Assembly (NCBI RefSeq): GCF_002953255.1
Contig: NZ_CP026498.1
Location: forward strand, 10,318,519-10,351,738
DNA length: 33,220 bases
Direction of reading: 5' to 3'
Source: Streptomyces sp. CB01881
GTDB taxonomy: Bacteria > Actinomycetota > Actinomycetes > Streptomycetales > Streptomycetaceae
Of the stretch, positions 22,785 to 30,769 are shown piece by piece. The notes under the pieces are model-generated. The model was not told the origin of the DNA, ran no database searches, and was given only the letters and a program-made list of their open reading frames with translations. The translations under genes were made by a program, and so were the position numbers. Position 1 is the first letter of the stretch, and the number at the start of each line of letters is the position of its first letter.

Positions 22785-24074
22785 ATGGCACGGGTTGGAT
22801 TCCTGCGTTCGCTGGCCGCGGCTGCGGCCGGTGTGGTGGTCGTGGCCACGGGAGCGACGGGTGCGGTGGCGGCGCCGGCGGCGGCGACAGCGGCGGTGCC
22901 GGACACCGCCGGGGTGCGTGCGGCGCTGCAGGCCGCGGTGAACGCGGGAGCGCCGGGCGCGTTCGCGGTGATCAGGGATCACGGCGCGACCGAGGGCAAG
23001 GTCTCGCTGACGGTCGGCAAGGCCGATCTGGACGGGACGCCGATGAACGCCGACTGGCGGTTCCGGGTCGGCAGCAACAGCAAGATGTTCACCGCGGTGC
23101 TGGTCATGCAGCTCGTCGAGCAGGGCAGGATCGACCTGGACAAGCCGCTGCGCGACTACCTCCCGGCCGGCACACTGCCCGAGGGCTGGACGATGACCGG
23201 CCGCCAGGTGATGGAGCACCGCGCCGGCGTCTACGACCACACCAACGACCTCCTGGAGCAGGCCGGGGAGGAGACCACCAGCGCCTTCGAGGCGCGCATC
23301 CGCCACAACGTCTACGACCCCGCGAAGCTGGTGTCGATGTCGGTCGCGCACGGTGTGCAGTACACGCCGGGGTCGCGCTACTCGTACTCGAACACGGACT
23401 TCGTGCTGATGGGCCTGGCGGTGGAGCACATCACCGGCCGCCCGTACGCCGACGTGCTGCGCGACGAGGTCATCGACAAGCTGGACCTGCGCCGGACGTC
23501 CTTCGAGGTGCCGGAGGAGGGGATCGAGGGGCGGCACGTCACCGGCTACCTGACCAACGACGACCGCTCCAAGCCGCTGCTGGACTCCACCGAGCAGACC
23601 GCCTCCTGGGTCTGGAGCGCCGGCGCGGTCGTCTCCTCCGCCCGTGACATGGACCGCTTCCTCACCACGCTGATGGCCGGCAGCGCCGGCGGGCTGGTCT
23701 CGGACGACTCGCTGAAGCAGATGACCAGCGTGCTGCCCACCCCCACCGCGAAGATCAGCTACGGGCTGGGGCTGCGGCAGATCGCGCTGTCCTGCGGCAA
23801 CGTGTTCGGCCACGGCGGGATCGTCCAGGGCTTCCAGACCCAGTCGTTCACGACCCCGGACGGCCGCCGCAGTGTCGTCGTCTTCGCCAACGCCTCCAAC
23901 AACGGCAGCGTGACCCAGGGCCTGATGAACGCGCTGGAGCCCGCCTTCTGCGGCAAGCAGCCCGCCCCCGCCGCCGCACCCCGCACGCTGACCTCGCCGG
24001 GGGCCGACGACGGGCGGCAGGGCGGCGCGGCGCCCCGCGACCTCGTCCCCGTCGTGGAGGACACCCGCATCTGA
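22785..24074 (+). CDS. Secreted serine hydrolase of the class C beta-lactamase/DD-peptidase family
   Basis: 429 residues. A signal peptide (about 1-30, FLRSLAAAAAGVVVVATGATGAVAA) predicts export. Active-site motifs are complete: Ser97-x-x-Lys100 (GSNSK), Tyr201-Ser-Asn203 (YSYSN) and His343-Gly-Gly (GHGG). Two cysteines late in the domain (SCGN, FCGK) may pair. Family members are D-Ala-D-Ala carboxypeptidases, esterases or beta-lactamases; the fold cannot tell which. The ATG at 22785 has AGGGGGA 7 nt upstream; an ATG at 22767 would add six residues ahead of the signal peptide. It is transcribed in the same direction as the response regulator, but with 173 bp between and probably its own promoter. 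Confidence 0.88.
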   Translation: MARVGFLRSLAAAAAGVVVVATGATGAVAAPAAATAAVPDTAGVRAALQAAVNAGAPGAFAVIRDHGATEGKVSLTVGKADLDGTPMNADWRFRVGSNSKMFTAVLVMQLVEQGRIDLDKPLRDYLPAGTLPEGWTMTGRQVMEHRAGVYDHTNDLLEQAGEETTSAFEARIRHNVYDPAKLVSMSVAHGVQYTPGSRYSYSNTDFVLMGLAVEHITGRPYADVLRDEVIDKLDLRRTSFEVPEEGIEGRHVTGYLTNDDRSKPLLDSTEQTASWVWSAGAVVSSARDMDRFLTTLMAGSAGGLVSDDSLKQMTSVLPTPTAKISYGLGLRQIALSCGNVFGHGGIVQGFQTQSFTTPDGRRSVVVFANASNNGSVTQGLMNALEPAFCGKQPAPAAAPRTLTSPGADDGRQGGAAPRDLVPVVEDTRI

Positions 24075-24094
24075 CCCGCCGGGCCCGGTCGGCC

Positions 24095-24132
24095 GTGCAG
24101 GGTCGGCCGGGCCTGACCGGTCGACCCTGCAC
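24095..24132. terminator. Hairpin between the convergent hydrolase and kinase genes
   Basis: GTGCAGGGTCG pairs with CGACCCTGCAC (24095-24105 with 24122-24132) and the stem continues through one mismatch to CCGG/CCGG with a 6-nt loop, 16 bp in all. It lies 20 bp past the hydrolase stop and can serve both directions. Confidence 0.7.
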
Positions 24133-24220
24133 AGTCGGGCTGATCGCCGGGCACGACCTGCCGGGTGCGACCCGACACGGTTCGCGGCGGTGGCACGCGA
24201 GGCGGGAGTACGCCCCGCGT

Positions 24221-24331
24221 GCCGCCGCCGGCCGGTGCCGCCGCCGGCCGGTCCCACGGACGGTCGCTGTCACCGCCGGTCGGTCCTGCCGGCGGCCGGC
24301 ACTACGGACCGTCGCTGCCACCGCCGGCCGG
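24221..24331. repeat. Short GC-rich repeats behind the kinase gene
   Basis: Two exact 16-bp copies of GCCGCCGCCGGCCGGT (24221-24252) are followed by a 28-bp unit at 24256-24283 and again at 24304-24331 with 25 of 28 bases identical (48-bp period). They fill much of the 259-bp gap between the convergent hydrolase and kinase genes. Confidence 0.65.
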
Positions 24332-24333
24332 CA

Positions 24334-26337
24334 CTACTGCGGGCCCAGCGGTGCCGACCACACCAACCGGGTGCCGCCGTCCTCGCCCGCCCGGAGCTCG
24401 AAGTCGCCGCCCGCCCTCTCCGCCCGCTCGGCGAGGTTGCGCAGGCCGCTGCGCCGCCCGCCCTCCGGCACCCCGACCCCGTCGTCCGTGACGGTGAGCC
24501 GAACCCGGTCGTCGGCCACCCGAAGGTCCACCTCGACCCTGCCCGCCCGGGCGTGCCTGGCCGCGTTGCTGAGCGCCTCACCGAGGACGGCCAGCACGTG
24601 GTCGGCCAGCTCCTGCGGCACGTCGGTGTCGAGCAGCCCCTCCATGGCGAGCCGCGGCGCGAAGCCCAGCGTCGTCCGTGCCTCGCCGACGACCCGGGTC
24701 GCGTGGGCCCGCAGGCCCCGGTCCGGCTCGTTGTGGGCGCGCAGCCCGAAGATGGTCGAGCGGATGATCTTGATCGTCTCGTCCAGGTCGGCGACCGCCC
24801 GGCCCACCCGGTCCGCCGCGCCCGGGCTCTCGATCAGCCGACCCGCGCTCTGCAGGGTCATCCCGGTGGCGAAGAGCCGCTGGATGGCCAGGTCGTGCAA
24901 GTCCCGGGCGATCCGGTCACGGTCCTCCAGTAGCGCCAACTGCTCGGCGTCACGCCGCCGTTCGGCCAGCTCCAGAGCGAGCGCGGCCTGGTCGGCGAAG
25001 CCCAGCAGCGGGCCCGTCTCCTCCGCCGTGAACGGTGGCCGCCCGATCGCCCGGGCCAGCAGCAGCACCCCCCGGCCGAACCCCGCGCCGGTACCCAGCG
25101 GCACCGCCACCGCCGGCCCGAGGCCGTCGAACCGCCCGGGCGGCCCGGCCGCGAACCGGGCGTCGCAGGCCAGCCCGTCACTGGTCACCGGTGAGCCGCA
25201 GGCGTACGCGGCGCCGGAGAGCGTGCCGTCCACCGGCACCGTCACCCCGAGCCGGACGCCCGGGTCGCCGCCCAGCGCCACCTCCACGGTCAGCTCCTCG
25301 GCCCGCTCGTCGGGCCCGGCCAGGGCGACCGAGACGTCGGCCAGCTCGGCCCCGGCGATCTCCCGCGCCCGGCTGGCGATCAGCTCCACCACCTCCAGCC
25401 GCGGCGCGCCCGACAGCAGGCTGCGGGTGATCTCCGCGCTCGCCCGGAGCCAGCGCTGGCGCCGCTGCGCCTCCTCGTACAGGCGGGCGTTGTCGATGGC
25501 CACCCCGGCCGCGACCGCGAGCGTGGCGATGACCGCCTCGTCGTCGGCGTCGAAGTCCAGCCCGCCGCGCTTGTCGGTGAGGTACAGGTTGCCGAACACC
25601 TCGCCGCGCACCCGCACCGGCACCCCGAGGAAGGTGTGCATCGGCGGGTGGTTGGCCGGGAAGCCGACGGACGCCGGGTGCTCGGCCAGCACTGGGCAGC
25701 GCAGCGGCCGAGGGTGGCTGATCAGCTCGCCCAGAATGCCGCGACCCGACGGCAGCGGCCCGATCGCCGCGATCTCCTCCGGCGTCAGGCCGACCGTCAG
25801 GAACTGCGAGAGCGTGTGTCCGTCCGAGCCGATCACACCGAGCGCGGCGTAGCGGGCGTCGACCAGGTCGGCGGCGGCCTCGACGATCCGGTGCAGTGCC
25901 TGGGCGAGGTCCAGCTCCCGGCCGACCGCCAGCACCGCCTCCAGCAGGCTGTGCACCCGGTCCCGGGTGCCGCGTGCCGCGTCGATCCGCCACTGGAGCT
26001 CCTCCAGCAGCTCGTCGAGGCGCAGCTGCGGCATCCGCGCGGCGCCGCCGTCCGCCCTGCCGCCGCCGTCCGCCCTGCCGCTGCCCGGGGTGCGGCCGCT
26101 GCCCGGGGTGCGGCCGGTGTCCGGGGTGTGGCCGCTGCCCGGGGTGCGGCCGCTGCCCGGGGTGCGGCCGGTGTCCGGGGTGTGGCCGCTGCCCGGGGTG
26201 CGGCCGGTGTCCGGGGTGTGGCCGGCACCCCGGGCAGGGCCGGTACCGTCGGCCGCGGGGCAGCCGGGGCCCGCCGGAGCGCCGGTGTCCGTCCGCGTGC
26301 CGTCCGTGCCCGCCCGCGTACCGTCCGCGCCGCCCAC
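24334..26337 (-). CDS. DevS/DosT/OsdK-type sensor histidine kinase with two GAF domains
   Basis: 667 residues, no membrane segments. A Gly/Thr/Pro repeat tail (about 1-100) precedes LRLDELLEELQWRI, GAF-A (about 125-290), GAF-B (about 300-460), the HisKA_3 dimerisation helix with phospho-acceptor His481 (DRDRIARDLHDLAIQRLF) and a HATPase domain (GEALSNAARHA, VTDDGVGVP). GAF-A aligns closely with M. tuberculosis DevS: His230 in NHPPMHTFLGVPVRVR matches heme ligand H149, and Tyr252 in NLYLTDK matches Y171. DevS Glu87 is Gly167 here, as in the oxygen sensor DosT. It likely senses O2, NO or CO through heme and phosphorylates the regulator at 21883. The GTG at 26337 has AGGAGG 6 nt upstream. Confidence 0.9.
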   Translation of the reverse strand: MGGADGTRAGTDGTRTDTGAPAGPGCPAADGTGPARGAGHTPDTGRTPGSGHTPDTGRTPGSGRTPGSGHTPDTGRTPGSGRTPGSGRADGGGRADGGAARMPQLRLDELLEELQWRIDAARGTRDRVHSLLEAVLAVGRELDLAQALHRIVEAAADLVDARYAALGVIGSDGHTLSQFLTVGLTPEEIAAIGPLPSGRGILGELISHPRPLRCPVLAEHPASVGFPANHPPMHTFLGVPVRVRGEVFGNLYLTDKRGGLDFDADDEAVIATLAVAAGVAIDNARLYEEAQRRQRWLRASAEITRSLLSGAPRLEVVELIASRAREIAGAELADVSVALAGPDERAEELTVEVALGGDPGVRLGVTVPVDGTLSGAAYACGSPVTSDGLACDARFAAGPPGRFDGLGPAVAVPLGTGAGFGRGVLLLARAIGRPPFTAEETGPLLGFADQAALALELAERRRDAEQLALLEDRDRIARDLHDLAIQRLFATGMTLQSAGRLIESPGAADRVGRAVADLDETIKIIRSTIFGLRAHNEPDRGLRAHATRVVGEARTTLGFAPRLAMEGLLDTDVPQELADHVLAVLGEALSNAARHARAGRVEVDLRVADDRVRLTVTDDGVGVPEGGRRSGLRNLAERAERAGGDFELRAGEDGGTRLVWSAPLGPQ
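26078..26221 (-). repeat. Eight 18-bp tandem repeats in the kinase gene
   Basis: Eight exact-length units of two types (plus strand CCGCTGCCCGGGGTGCGG and CCGGTGTCCGGGGTGTGG) encode hexapeptides GRTPGS and GHTPDT near the kinase N-terminus. The length is a multiple of three, so copy changes keep the frame. Confidence 0.9.
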
Positions 26338-26486
26338 CGGCGTCCTCCTCGTCACTCTGCCCCGTTGTGTCCGGACCGTCCCCGGGTCGCCCGACCAGGA
26401 GGATTGTCGGATTCACGGTAGTGCCCGTGCCCACCCGGCCGGTAGGGCGGGGTCCGCCCCGTGAGCCGGTGCCGGCCGTGCCGCAC

Positions 26487-26501
26487 GGGACCAACGGCCC
26501 T
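26487..26501. promoter_or_regulatory. DosR/OsdR-like box 3 (between kinase and universal stress genes)
   Basis: GGGACCAACGGCCCT, in the 286-bp divergent region, 122 bp before the universal stress start and 149 bp before the kinase start. One base away from box 2 upstream of ctaD. It could serve either gene. Confidence 0.7.
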
Positions 26502-26623
26502 GCCGCCGGGGGCCCTGCGGCACTGGGCGGCACCCCGCCCCGGCGGCCAGAGTGGAGGCATCGGACGGTGCGTCAGGACGCGCCGCCCGACCCTGGTGGC
26601 CCGCAGCGGAAGGAATCCCCCTC

Positions 26624-27493
26624 ATGACGCCCCCCGTTCTGGTCGGAGTCGACGGCTCGTCCGAGAGCACCGCAGCCGCCCACTGGGCCGCCGAGGAGGC
26701 GGTCCGCCGCGGCGCCCCGCTGCGCCTGGTGCACGCCTGGCCCTGGCTGACCGACGGCCGGTCCGCCTTCGTCGAGGAGGACTCGCCGCCCGCCGTCGCC
26801 CGGCGGATGCTGGCCGACACCGCGGCGGCCGTGCGCGACCGCCACCCCGGCCTCTCCGTGAACACCGACGTGGTCCTCGACGCCGCGGTGGACGGCCTGG
26901 TGTCCGCCGCCGGGAACGCCGGTCTGCTGGTGCTCGGCTCGCGCGGCCTCGGCGGCTTCGCCGAGCTGCTGGTCGGCTCGGTCAGCATGGCGACCGCCGC
27001 CCGCAGTGCCGCGCCGGTGGTGCTGGTCCGGCCGGTGCGGGAGCGCCCCGAGGCGGCGCCCGGCGAGCCCGGGGAGGTCCTCGTCGGCATCGACACCCAG
27101 GACCCGGACGACTCCGTGCTCGCCTTCGCCTTCCGGGAGGCCGGACTGCGCGGCGCCAGGCTCCGGGCCGTCCACGGCTGGGACCTGCCGCCGGCGTTCG
27201 CAACCGTGGGCTTCATCCCGTCGCAGGCCGACCTGGGCGAGATCGAGGCACTGGAGGCCAAGGGACTCGCCCTCGCCCTCGCCGGGTGGCGCGAGCGTCA
27301 CCCGGAGACGGAGGTGGTCGAGGAGGTGCGGCTCGGCGCCGCCCGCGCGCTGGTCGAGGCCTCCGCGACGGCCGACCTGGTGGTGGTCGGCCGGCGCCGC
27401 CGTCCGCACGACCTGGGCCCGCGGCTCGGCCGGGTCGCCCACGCGGTGATCCACCACGCGTACGCGCCGGTGGCGGTGGTCCCGCACGACTGA
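26624..27493 (+). CDS. Universal stress protein with two Usp domains
   Basis: 289 residues, cytoplasmic. Usp domain 1 (1-140) begins PPVLVGVDGSSESTAAAHWAAEEA and carries the full ATP-binding motif G-x2-G-x9-G-S as GSRGLGGFAELLVGS. Domain 2 (152-289) begins EVLVGIDTQDPDDSVLAFAFREA; its motif is degenerate (GRRRRPHDLGPRLGRVAHAV), so only the first site probably binds ATP. Tandem Usp proteins of this length (Rv2623, Rv2005c) are prominent members of the mycobacterial DosR regulon. The ATG at 26624 has GGAAGGAA about 8 nt upstream. Divergent from the kinase, with a DosR-like box between them. A 20-bp hairpin ends the unit. Confidence 0.92.
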   Translation: MTPPVLVGVDGSSESTAAAHWAAEEAVRRGAPLRLVHAWPWLTDGRSAFVEEDSPPAVARRMLADTAAAVRDRHPGLSVNTDVVLDAAVDGLVSAAGNAGLLVLGSRGLGGFAELLVGSVSMATAARSAAPVVLVRPVRERPEAAPGEPGEVLVGIDTQDPDDSVLAFAFREAGLRGARLRAVHGWDLPPAFATVGFIPSQADLGEIEALEAKGLALALAGWRERHPETEVVEEVRLGAARALVEASATADLVVVGRRRRPHDLGPRLGRVAHAVIHHAYAPVAVVPHD

Positions 27494-27517
27494 GCGGACC
27501 GCCGGGTCCCCGGCGCC

Positions 27518-27565
27518 CACGGCTGAGCGGCCGGGCCCCTTACGAGGCCCGGCCGCTCAGCCGTG
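27518..27565. terminator. Perfect 20-bp bidirectional hairpin terminator
   Basis: 27518-27537 pairs with 27546-27565 without mismatch, 8-nt loop. It starts 25 bp after the universal stress stop and faces the copper operon end (27691) from the other side. Confidence 0.85.
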
Positions 27566-27690
27566 CTCTGCTGTCCAGCCATGTCCGGTCCCCGGGTGTC
27601 TCCGGCTCCCCGGGCGTCTGCGGCTACCCGGGCGTGCCCGGCTGGTGGGCCGCTGCGCCTGCCCTGCTCAGGCGCTGCGCCCGCCCCGGC

Positions 27691-28215
27691 TCAGCCGCTG
27701 CGCCTGCCGCCCGGCGGGACGACCTCGGCCCGCACCTTCAGGTCGGGGCTGTGGCGGAAGCTCAGCGTGAACTCCACCCACTGCCCGGCCCGCAGCGCCG
27801 GCGGACTGGTGATCATCAGGTCCGCGTCCTCCGGTGACATCGCCAGCTCGCCGCGCTCCGGCACCGGCAGCGCCGCGACCGGCTCCCAGCGGCCGGACGC
27901 GCCCTGGTGCCGGTGCCGCTTGAGCGTGATGCGTCCGCCGAACTCCCAACTGGCACCGGTCAGTTCGTCGGGAACATCGCCCGGGTTGCGGACCGTGAAG
28001 AACGCCGCGGTGGCGGTCGATCCGCCGGCCGTCGGCAGGAGCAGCCACCCCGGTCCGGCCTCCACCGGGCGCGGCCGCCCGGCCCCGCCGGCCGCCGTCC
28101 ATCCGGAGAGCAGCGCCAGCGCCACCCCGGCCGCCGCGACCGGCGGTCCGACCGCCCGGACCCGCTCCGATGCCCGGACCCGCTCCGCCGCCCGGCCGGA
28201 GAACAGCGCCCTCAC
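27691..28215 (-). CDS. PCuAC-like copper chaperone domain protein
   Basis: 174 residues. A membrane or signal segment at about 21-45 (VGPPVAAAGVALALLSGWTAAGG) places the rest outside the membrane. The domain shows PCuAC-type order: AAFFTVRNPGDVPDELTGASWEFGGRITLKRHRH, then ELAMSPEDADLMITSPPALRAGQWVEFTLSFRHSPDLKVRAEVVP. PCuAC delivers copper to the CuA or CuB sites of cytochrome oxidase. His101, His103, Met126 and Met134 could bind copper, but the usual H-x-M is D-L-M (Asp132-Met134), so binding may be weaker or different. The GTG start overlaps the P-type ATPase stop by GTGA: last gene of a three-gene copper operon. Confidence 0.72.
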   Translation of the reverse strand: MRALFSGRAAERVRASERVRAVGPPVAAAGVALALLSGWTAAGGAGRPRPVEAGPGWLLLPTAGGSTATAAFFTVRNPGDVPDELTGASWEFGGRITLKRHRHQGASGRWEPVAALPVPERGELAMSPEDADLMITSPPALRAGQWVEFTLSFRHSPDLKVRAEVVPPGGRRSG

Positions 28216-30581
28216 CGGCCCGCCCCCGGCCGCCGCCCGCGCCCGGCCCTGCCACCAGGGCCCTGGCCGCCCGAGCGACCCCGGCCGCCCGAGTGGCCCG
28301 GTTGGCCCGAGCGACCCGGTCCGCCAGAGCCGTCCCGGCCGCCCCGCCCCGGCTGCCAGGTGCGCAGCCGCAGGCTGTTCCCCACCACCAGCAGCGAGCT
28401 GAGCGACATCGCCACCGCCGCCAGCATCGGGTTCAGCACGCCGACCGCCGCCAGCGGGATCAGCACCACGTTGTACCCGAACGCCCACAGCAGGTTGACC
28501 CGGATCGTGGCCAGCGTCCGCCGGGCCAGCCGCACGGCGTCCACCACCGCCTCGATGTCGCCGCGGACCAGGGTCAGCCCGGCGGCGCCGATCGCGGCGT
28601 CACTGCCGGAGGCCAGGGCGACCCCGAGGTCGGCGGAGGCGAGCGCGACCGCGTCGTTGACGCCGTCACCGACCACCGCCGTCGTCCGCCCCGCGGCCTT
28701 CAGCCCGGCGACGACCTCGGCCTTGCGCTCGGGCGAGGCCGAGGCGTGCACCTGCTCGATGCCCAGCTCGCCGGCGACCGCCCGGGCCGCGCCGGGGCCG
28801 TCCCCGGTCAGCAGGACCGGCTCCAGGCCCATCCCGCGCAGCCGGTGGACCGCCCGCCAGCTGCCGGAGCGCAGCGTGTCGCCGACCGCGAGGACGGCGA
28901 CCGGCCGCCCGTCCAGCTCCGCCACCACCGGCGTCCGCCCGGCCTCCCCGGCGCGGGTCAGTGCTTCGGCCAGCGCGGCCGGCAGCAGGCCCGTGGCGTC
29001 GTCCGGCCGGACCACCCGCACCAGCCGTCCCTCGACCGTGCCGGACACCCCGACTCCGGCGGTGGCCGTGAAACCGGCCACCGCCGGAAGGGGCCCGGAG
29101 CCGCACCGGTCCCGGGCCGCCCCCACGACGGCCCTCCCGATGGGGTGCTCCGAACGGTGCTCGACGGCTCCCACCAGCCGCAGCACCTGGTCCTCGCCCA
29201 CCCCGGGCACGGTGGTCAGTTCGGCGAGCTCCATTCGCCCGGTGGTCAGCGTGCCGGTCTTGTCCAGCACCACGGTGTCGATCCGGCGCAGGCTCTCCAG
29301 CACCTCCGGACCACGTACCAGGACGCCCAGTTCGGCGCCCCGCCCGGTCGCCGCCAGCAGTGCGGTCGGCGTGGCCAGGCCCAGTGCGCACGGGCAGGCC
29401 ACCACCAGGACGGCGACCGCCGCCGTCACCGCCGCCTGGGGGTCGGTCCCCGCACCGAGCCAGAAGCCCAGCACACAGACCGCCACCGCCAGCACGCAGG
29501 GCACGAACACCCCGGCCACCGCGTCCGCCAGCCGCTGCGCCCGGGCCTTGCCCGCCTGGGCGTCCGCGACCAGCGCGGTGATCCGGGCCAGCTGGGTGTC
29601 GGCGCCGACCGCGGTCGCCCGGACCACCAGCGCGCCGCCGACGTTGACCGTCGCGCCCGCCACCGCATCCCCGGGGCCGACCTCCACGGGCACGCTTTCG
29701 CCGGTCAGCAGGCTCAGGTCGAGCGCGGAGCCGCCCTCGACCACCACGCCGTCGGTGGCCACCCGCTCGCCCGGCCGCACCACGAACTCCCTTCCGGGCA
29801 GCAGCTGTTCGATCGGCAGCAGTCGTTCCTCGCCGGACTCCGGGTCGCGGACGCACACCTCCTTCGCCCCCAGCTCGGCCAGCGCCCGCAGGGCCGAACC
29901 GCTGCGCCGTCGCACCCGGCCCTCCAACAGCCGCCCGGCCAGCACGAAGAGCGGCACCCCGACGGCCGCCTCCAGGTAGACGTGCGCCGCGCCGCCGCCG
30001 TCCGCGGTCAGCGAGAACGGCATCCGCATGCCGATCGCCCCGGCCCCGCCGAACAGCAGCGCGTACGCGGACCAGCCGAACGACGCCACCACGCCCAGGC
30101 TCACCAGCGTGTCCATGGTCGCCGCGGCGTGCCGCAGGCCCTGCCACGCCCGCCGGTGGAACCCGGCCGAGCCCCACGTCACCACCGGCACCGCCAGCCC
30201 GAAGCAGACCCACTGCCAGGCCGGGAACTGCAGGGACGGCACCATCGACAGCACCACCACCGGGACGGCCAGCAGCGCCGTCACCAGCAGCCGCCACCGC
30301 TGCCCGGGCTCCTCCTCCCGGTCCGCCGGGGCCTGCCCGGCCACGGCCAACTCGGCCGTGTACCCGGCCCGTTCGACGGCCGCGACCAGCTCCTCGACGC
30401 CCACCCCGGCCGGGTGCAGCACCCGCGCCCGCCCGGTCGCCAGGTTGACACCGGCCGTGACGCCCTTGATCCGCGCCAGCCGCTTCTCCACCCGGCCCAC
30501 GCAGGCCGCACAGGTCATCCCGCCGACCGCGAGATCGGTGCTGACCAGCACTCCGGCCTCGGTGTCCGCGACCGCGCTCAC
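28212..30581 (-). CDS. Copper-translocating P1B-type ATPase
   Basis: 789-residue membrane pump. One N-terminal HMA domain with GMTCAAC (Cys24, Cys27), actuator TGES at 293-296, the membrane metal site CPC at 396-398, phosphorylated Asp440 in DKTGTLT, SEHP at 478-480 and GDGVND at 638-643. The Cu(I) signature of the last helices is present (YNVVLIP and MSLSS). The last 50 residues are a Gly/Arg-rich tail not typical of the family. The GTG at 30581 overlaps the stop of a small upstream gene, and the stop overlaps the PCuAC-like gene: three coupled genes. It either exports excess copper or feeds copper to oxidase assembly (FixI/CtpA-like role); the PCuAC-like partner favours the latter. Confidence 0.93.
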   Translation of the reverse strand: MSAVADTEAGVLVSTDLAVGGMTCAACVGRVEKRLARIKGVTAGVNLATGRARVLHPAGVGVEELVAAVERAGYTAELAVAGQAPADREEEPGQRWRLLVTALLAVPVVVLSMVPSLQFPAWQWVCFGLAVPVVTWGSAGFHRRAWQGLRHAAATMDTLVSLGVVASFGWSAYALLFGGAGAIGMRMPFSLTADGGGAAHVYLEAAVGVPLFVLAGRLLEGRVRRRSGSALRALAELGAKEVCVRDPESGEERLLPIEQLLPGREFVVRPGERVATDGVVVEGGSALDLSLLTGESVPVEVGPGDAVAGATVNVGGALVVRATAVGADTQLARITALVADAQAGKARAQRLADAVAGVFVPCVLAVAVCVLGFWLGAGTDPQAAVTAAVAVLVVACPCALGLATPTALLAATGRGAELGVLVRGPEVLESLRRIDTVVLDKTGTLTTGRMELAELTTVPGVGEDQVLRLVGAVEHRSEHPIGRAVVGAARDRCGSGPLPAVAGFTATAGVGVSGTVEGRLVRVVRPDDATGLLPAALAEALTRAGEAGRTPVVAELDGRPVAVLAVGDTLRSGSWRAVHRLRGMGLEPVLLTGDGPGAARAVAGELGIEQVHASASPERKAEVVAGLKAAGRTTAVVGDGVNDAVALASADLGVALASGSDAAIGAAGLTLVRGDIEAVVDAVRLARRTLATIRVNLLWAFGYNVVLIPLAAVGVLNPMLAAVAMSLSSLLVVGNSLRLRTWQPGRGGRDGSGGPGRSGQPGHSGGRGRSGGQGPGGRAGRGRRPGAGR

Positions 30582-30769
30582 CGGCCCGCCCCCATGTCGT
30601 GCCCGCTCATCCCGGGTTTCCCGCCGCCCCCGCTCCCGGGCGTCAGCCCCGGCGACACCGGCCCGGCCGCCCGCCCCACGGCGAAGGCGACCCCGAACAC
30701 CACCACCAACAGCAGGGCGAACCCCGCCAGCACACTCAACGGCCGGCCACCCGGCGACATCGCACTCAC
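30578..30769 (-). CDS. Small membrane protein with Met/His tail, first gene of the copper operon
   Basis: 63 residues: one membrane helix at about 11-33 (LSVLAGFALLLVVVFGVAFAVG), a Gly/Pro linker and a C-terminal KPGMSGHDMGAGR whose Met and His could bind copper. GTG at 30769 with GGTGGGGC just upstream; an ATG at 30760 would shorten it by three residues. It overlaps the ATPase start by GTGA. Small proteins of this layout occur before CopA-type ATPases in actinomycetes; function unknown. Confidence 0.7.
   Translation of the reverse strand: MSAMSPGGRPLSVLAGFALLLVVVFGVAFAVGRAAGPVSPGLTPGSGGGGKPGMSGHDMGAGR

Noticed and set aside
26078..26221. CRISPR-like appearance of the 18-bp repeats
   Set aside because: Units are directly adjacent with no spacers, lie inside a coding frame, and there are no cas genes.
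26505..26517. Second box next to box 3 (GGGGGCCCT)
   Set aside because: Only the right half-site matches; the left half lacks the GGGNC core.
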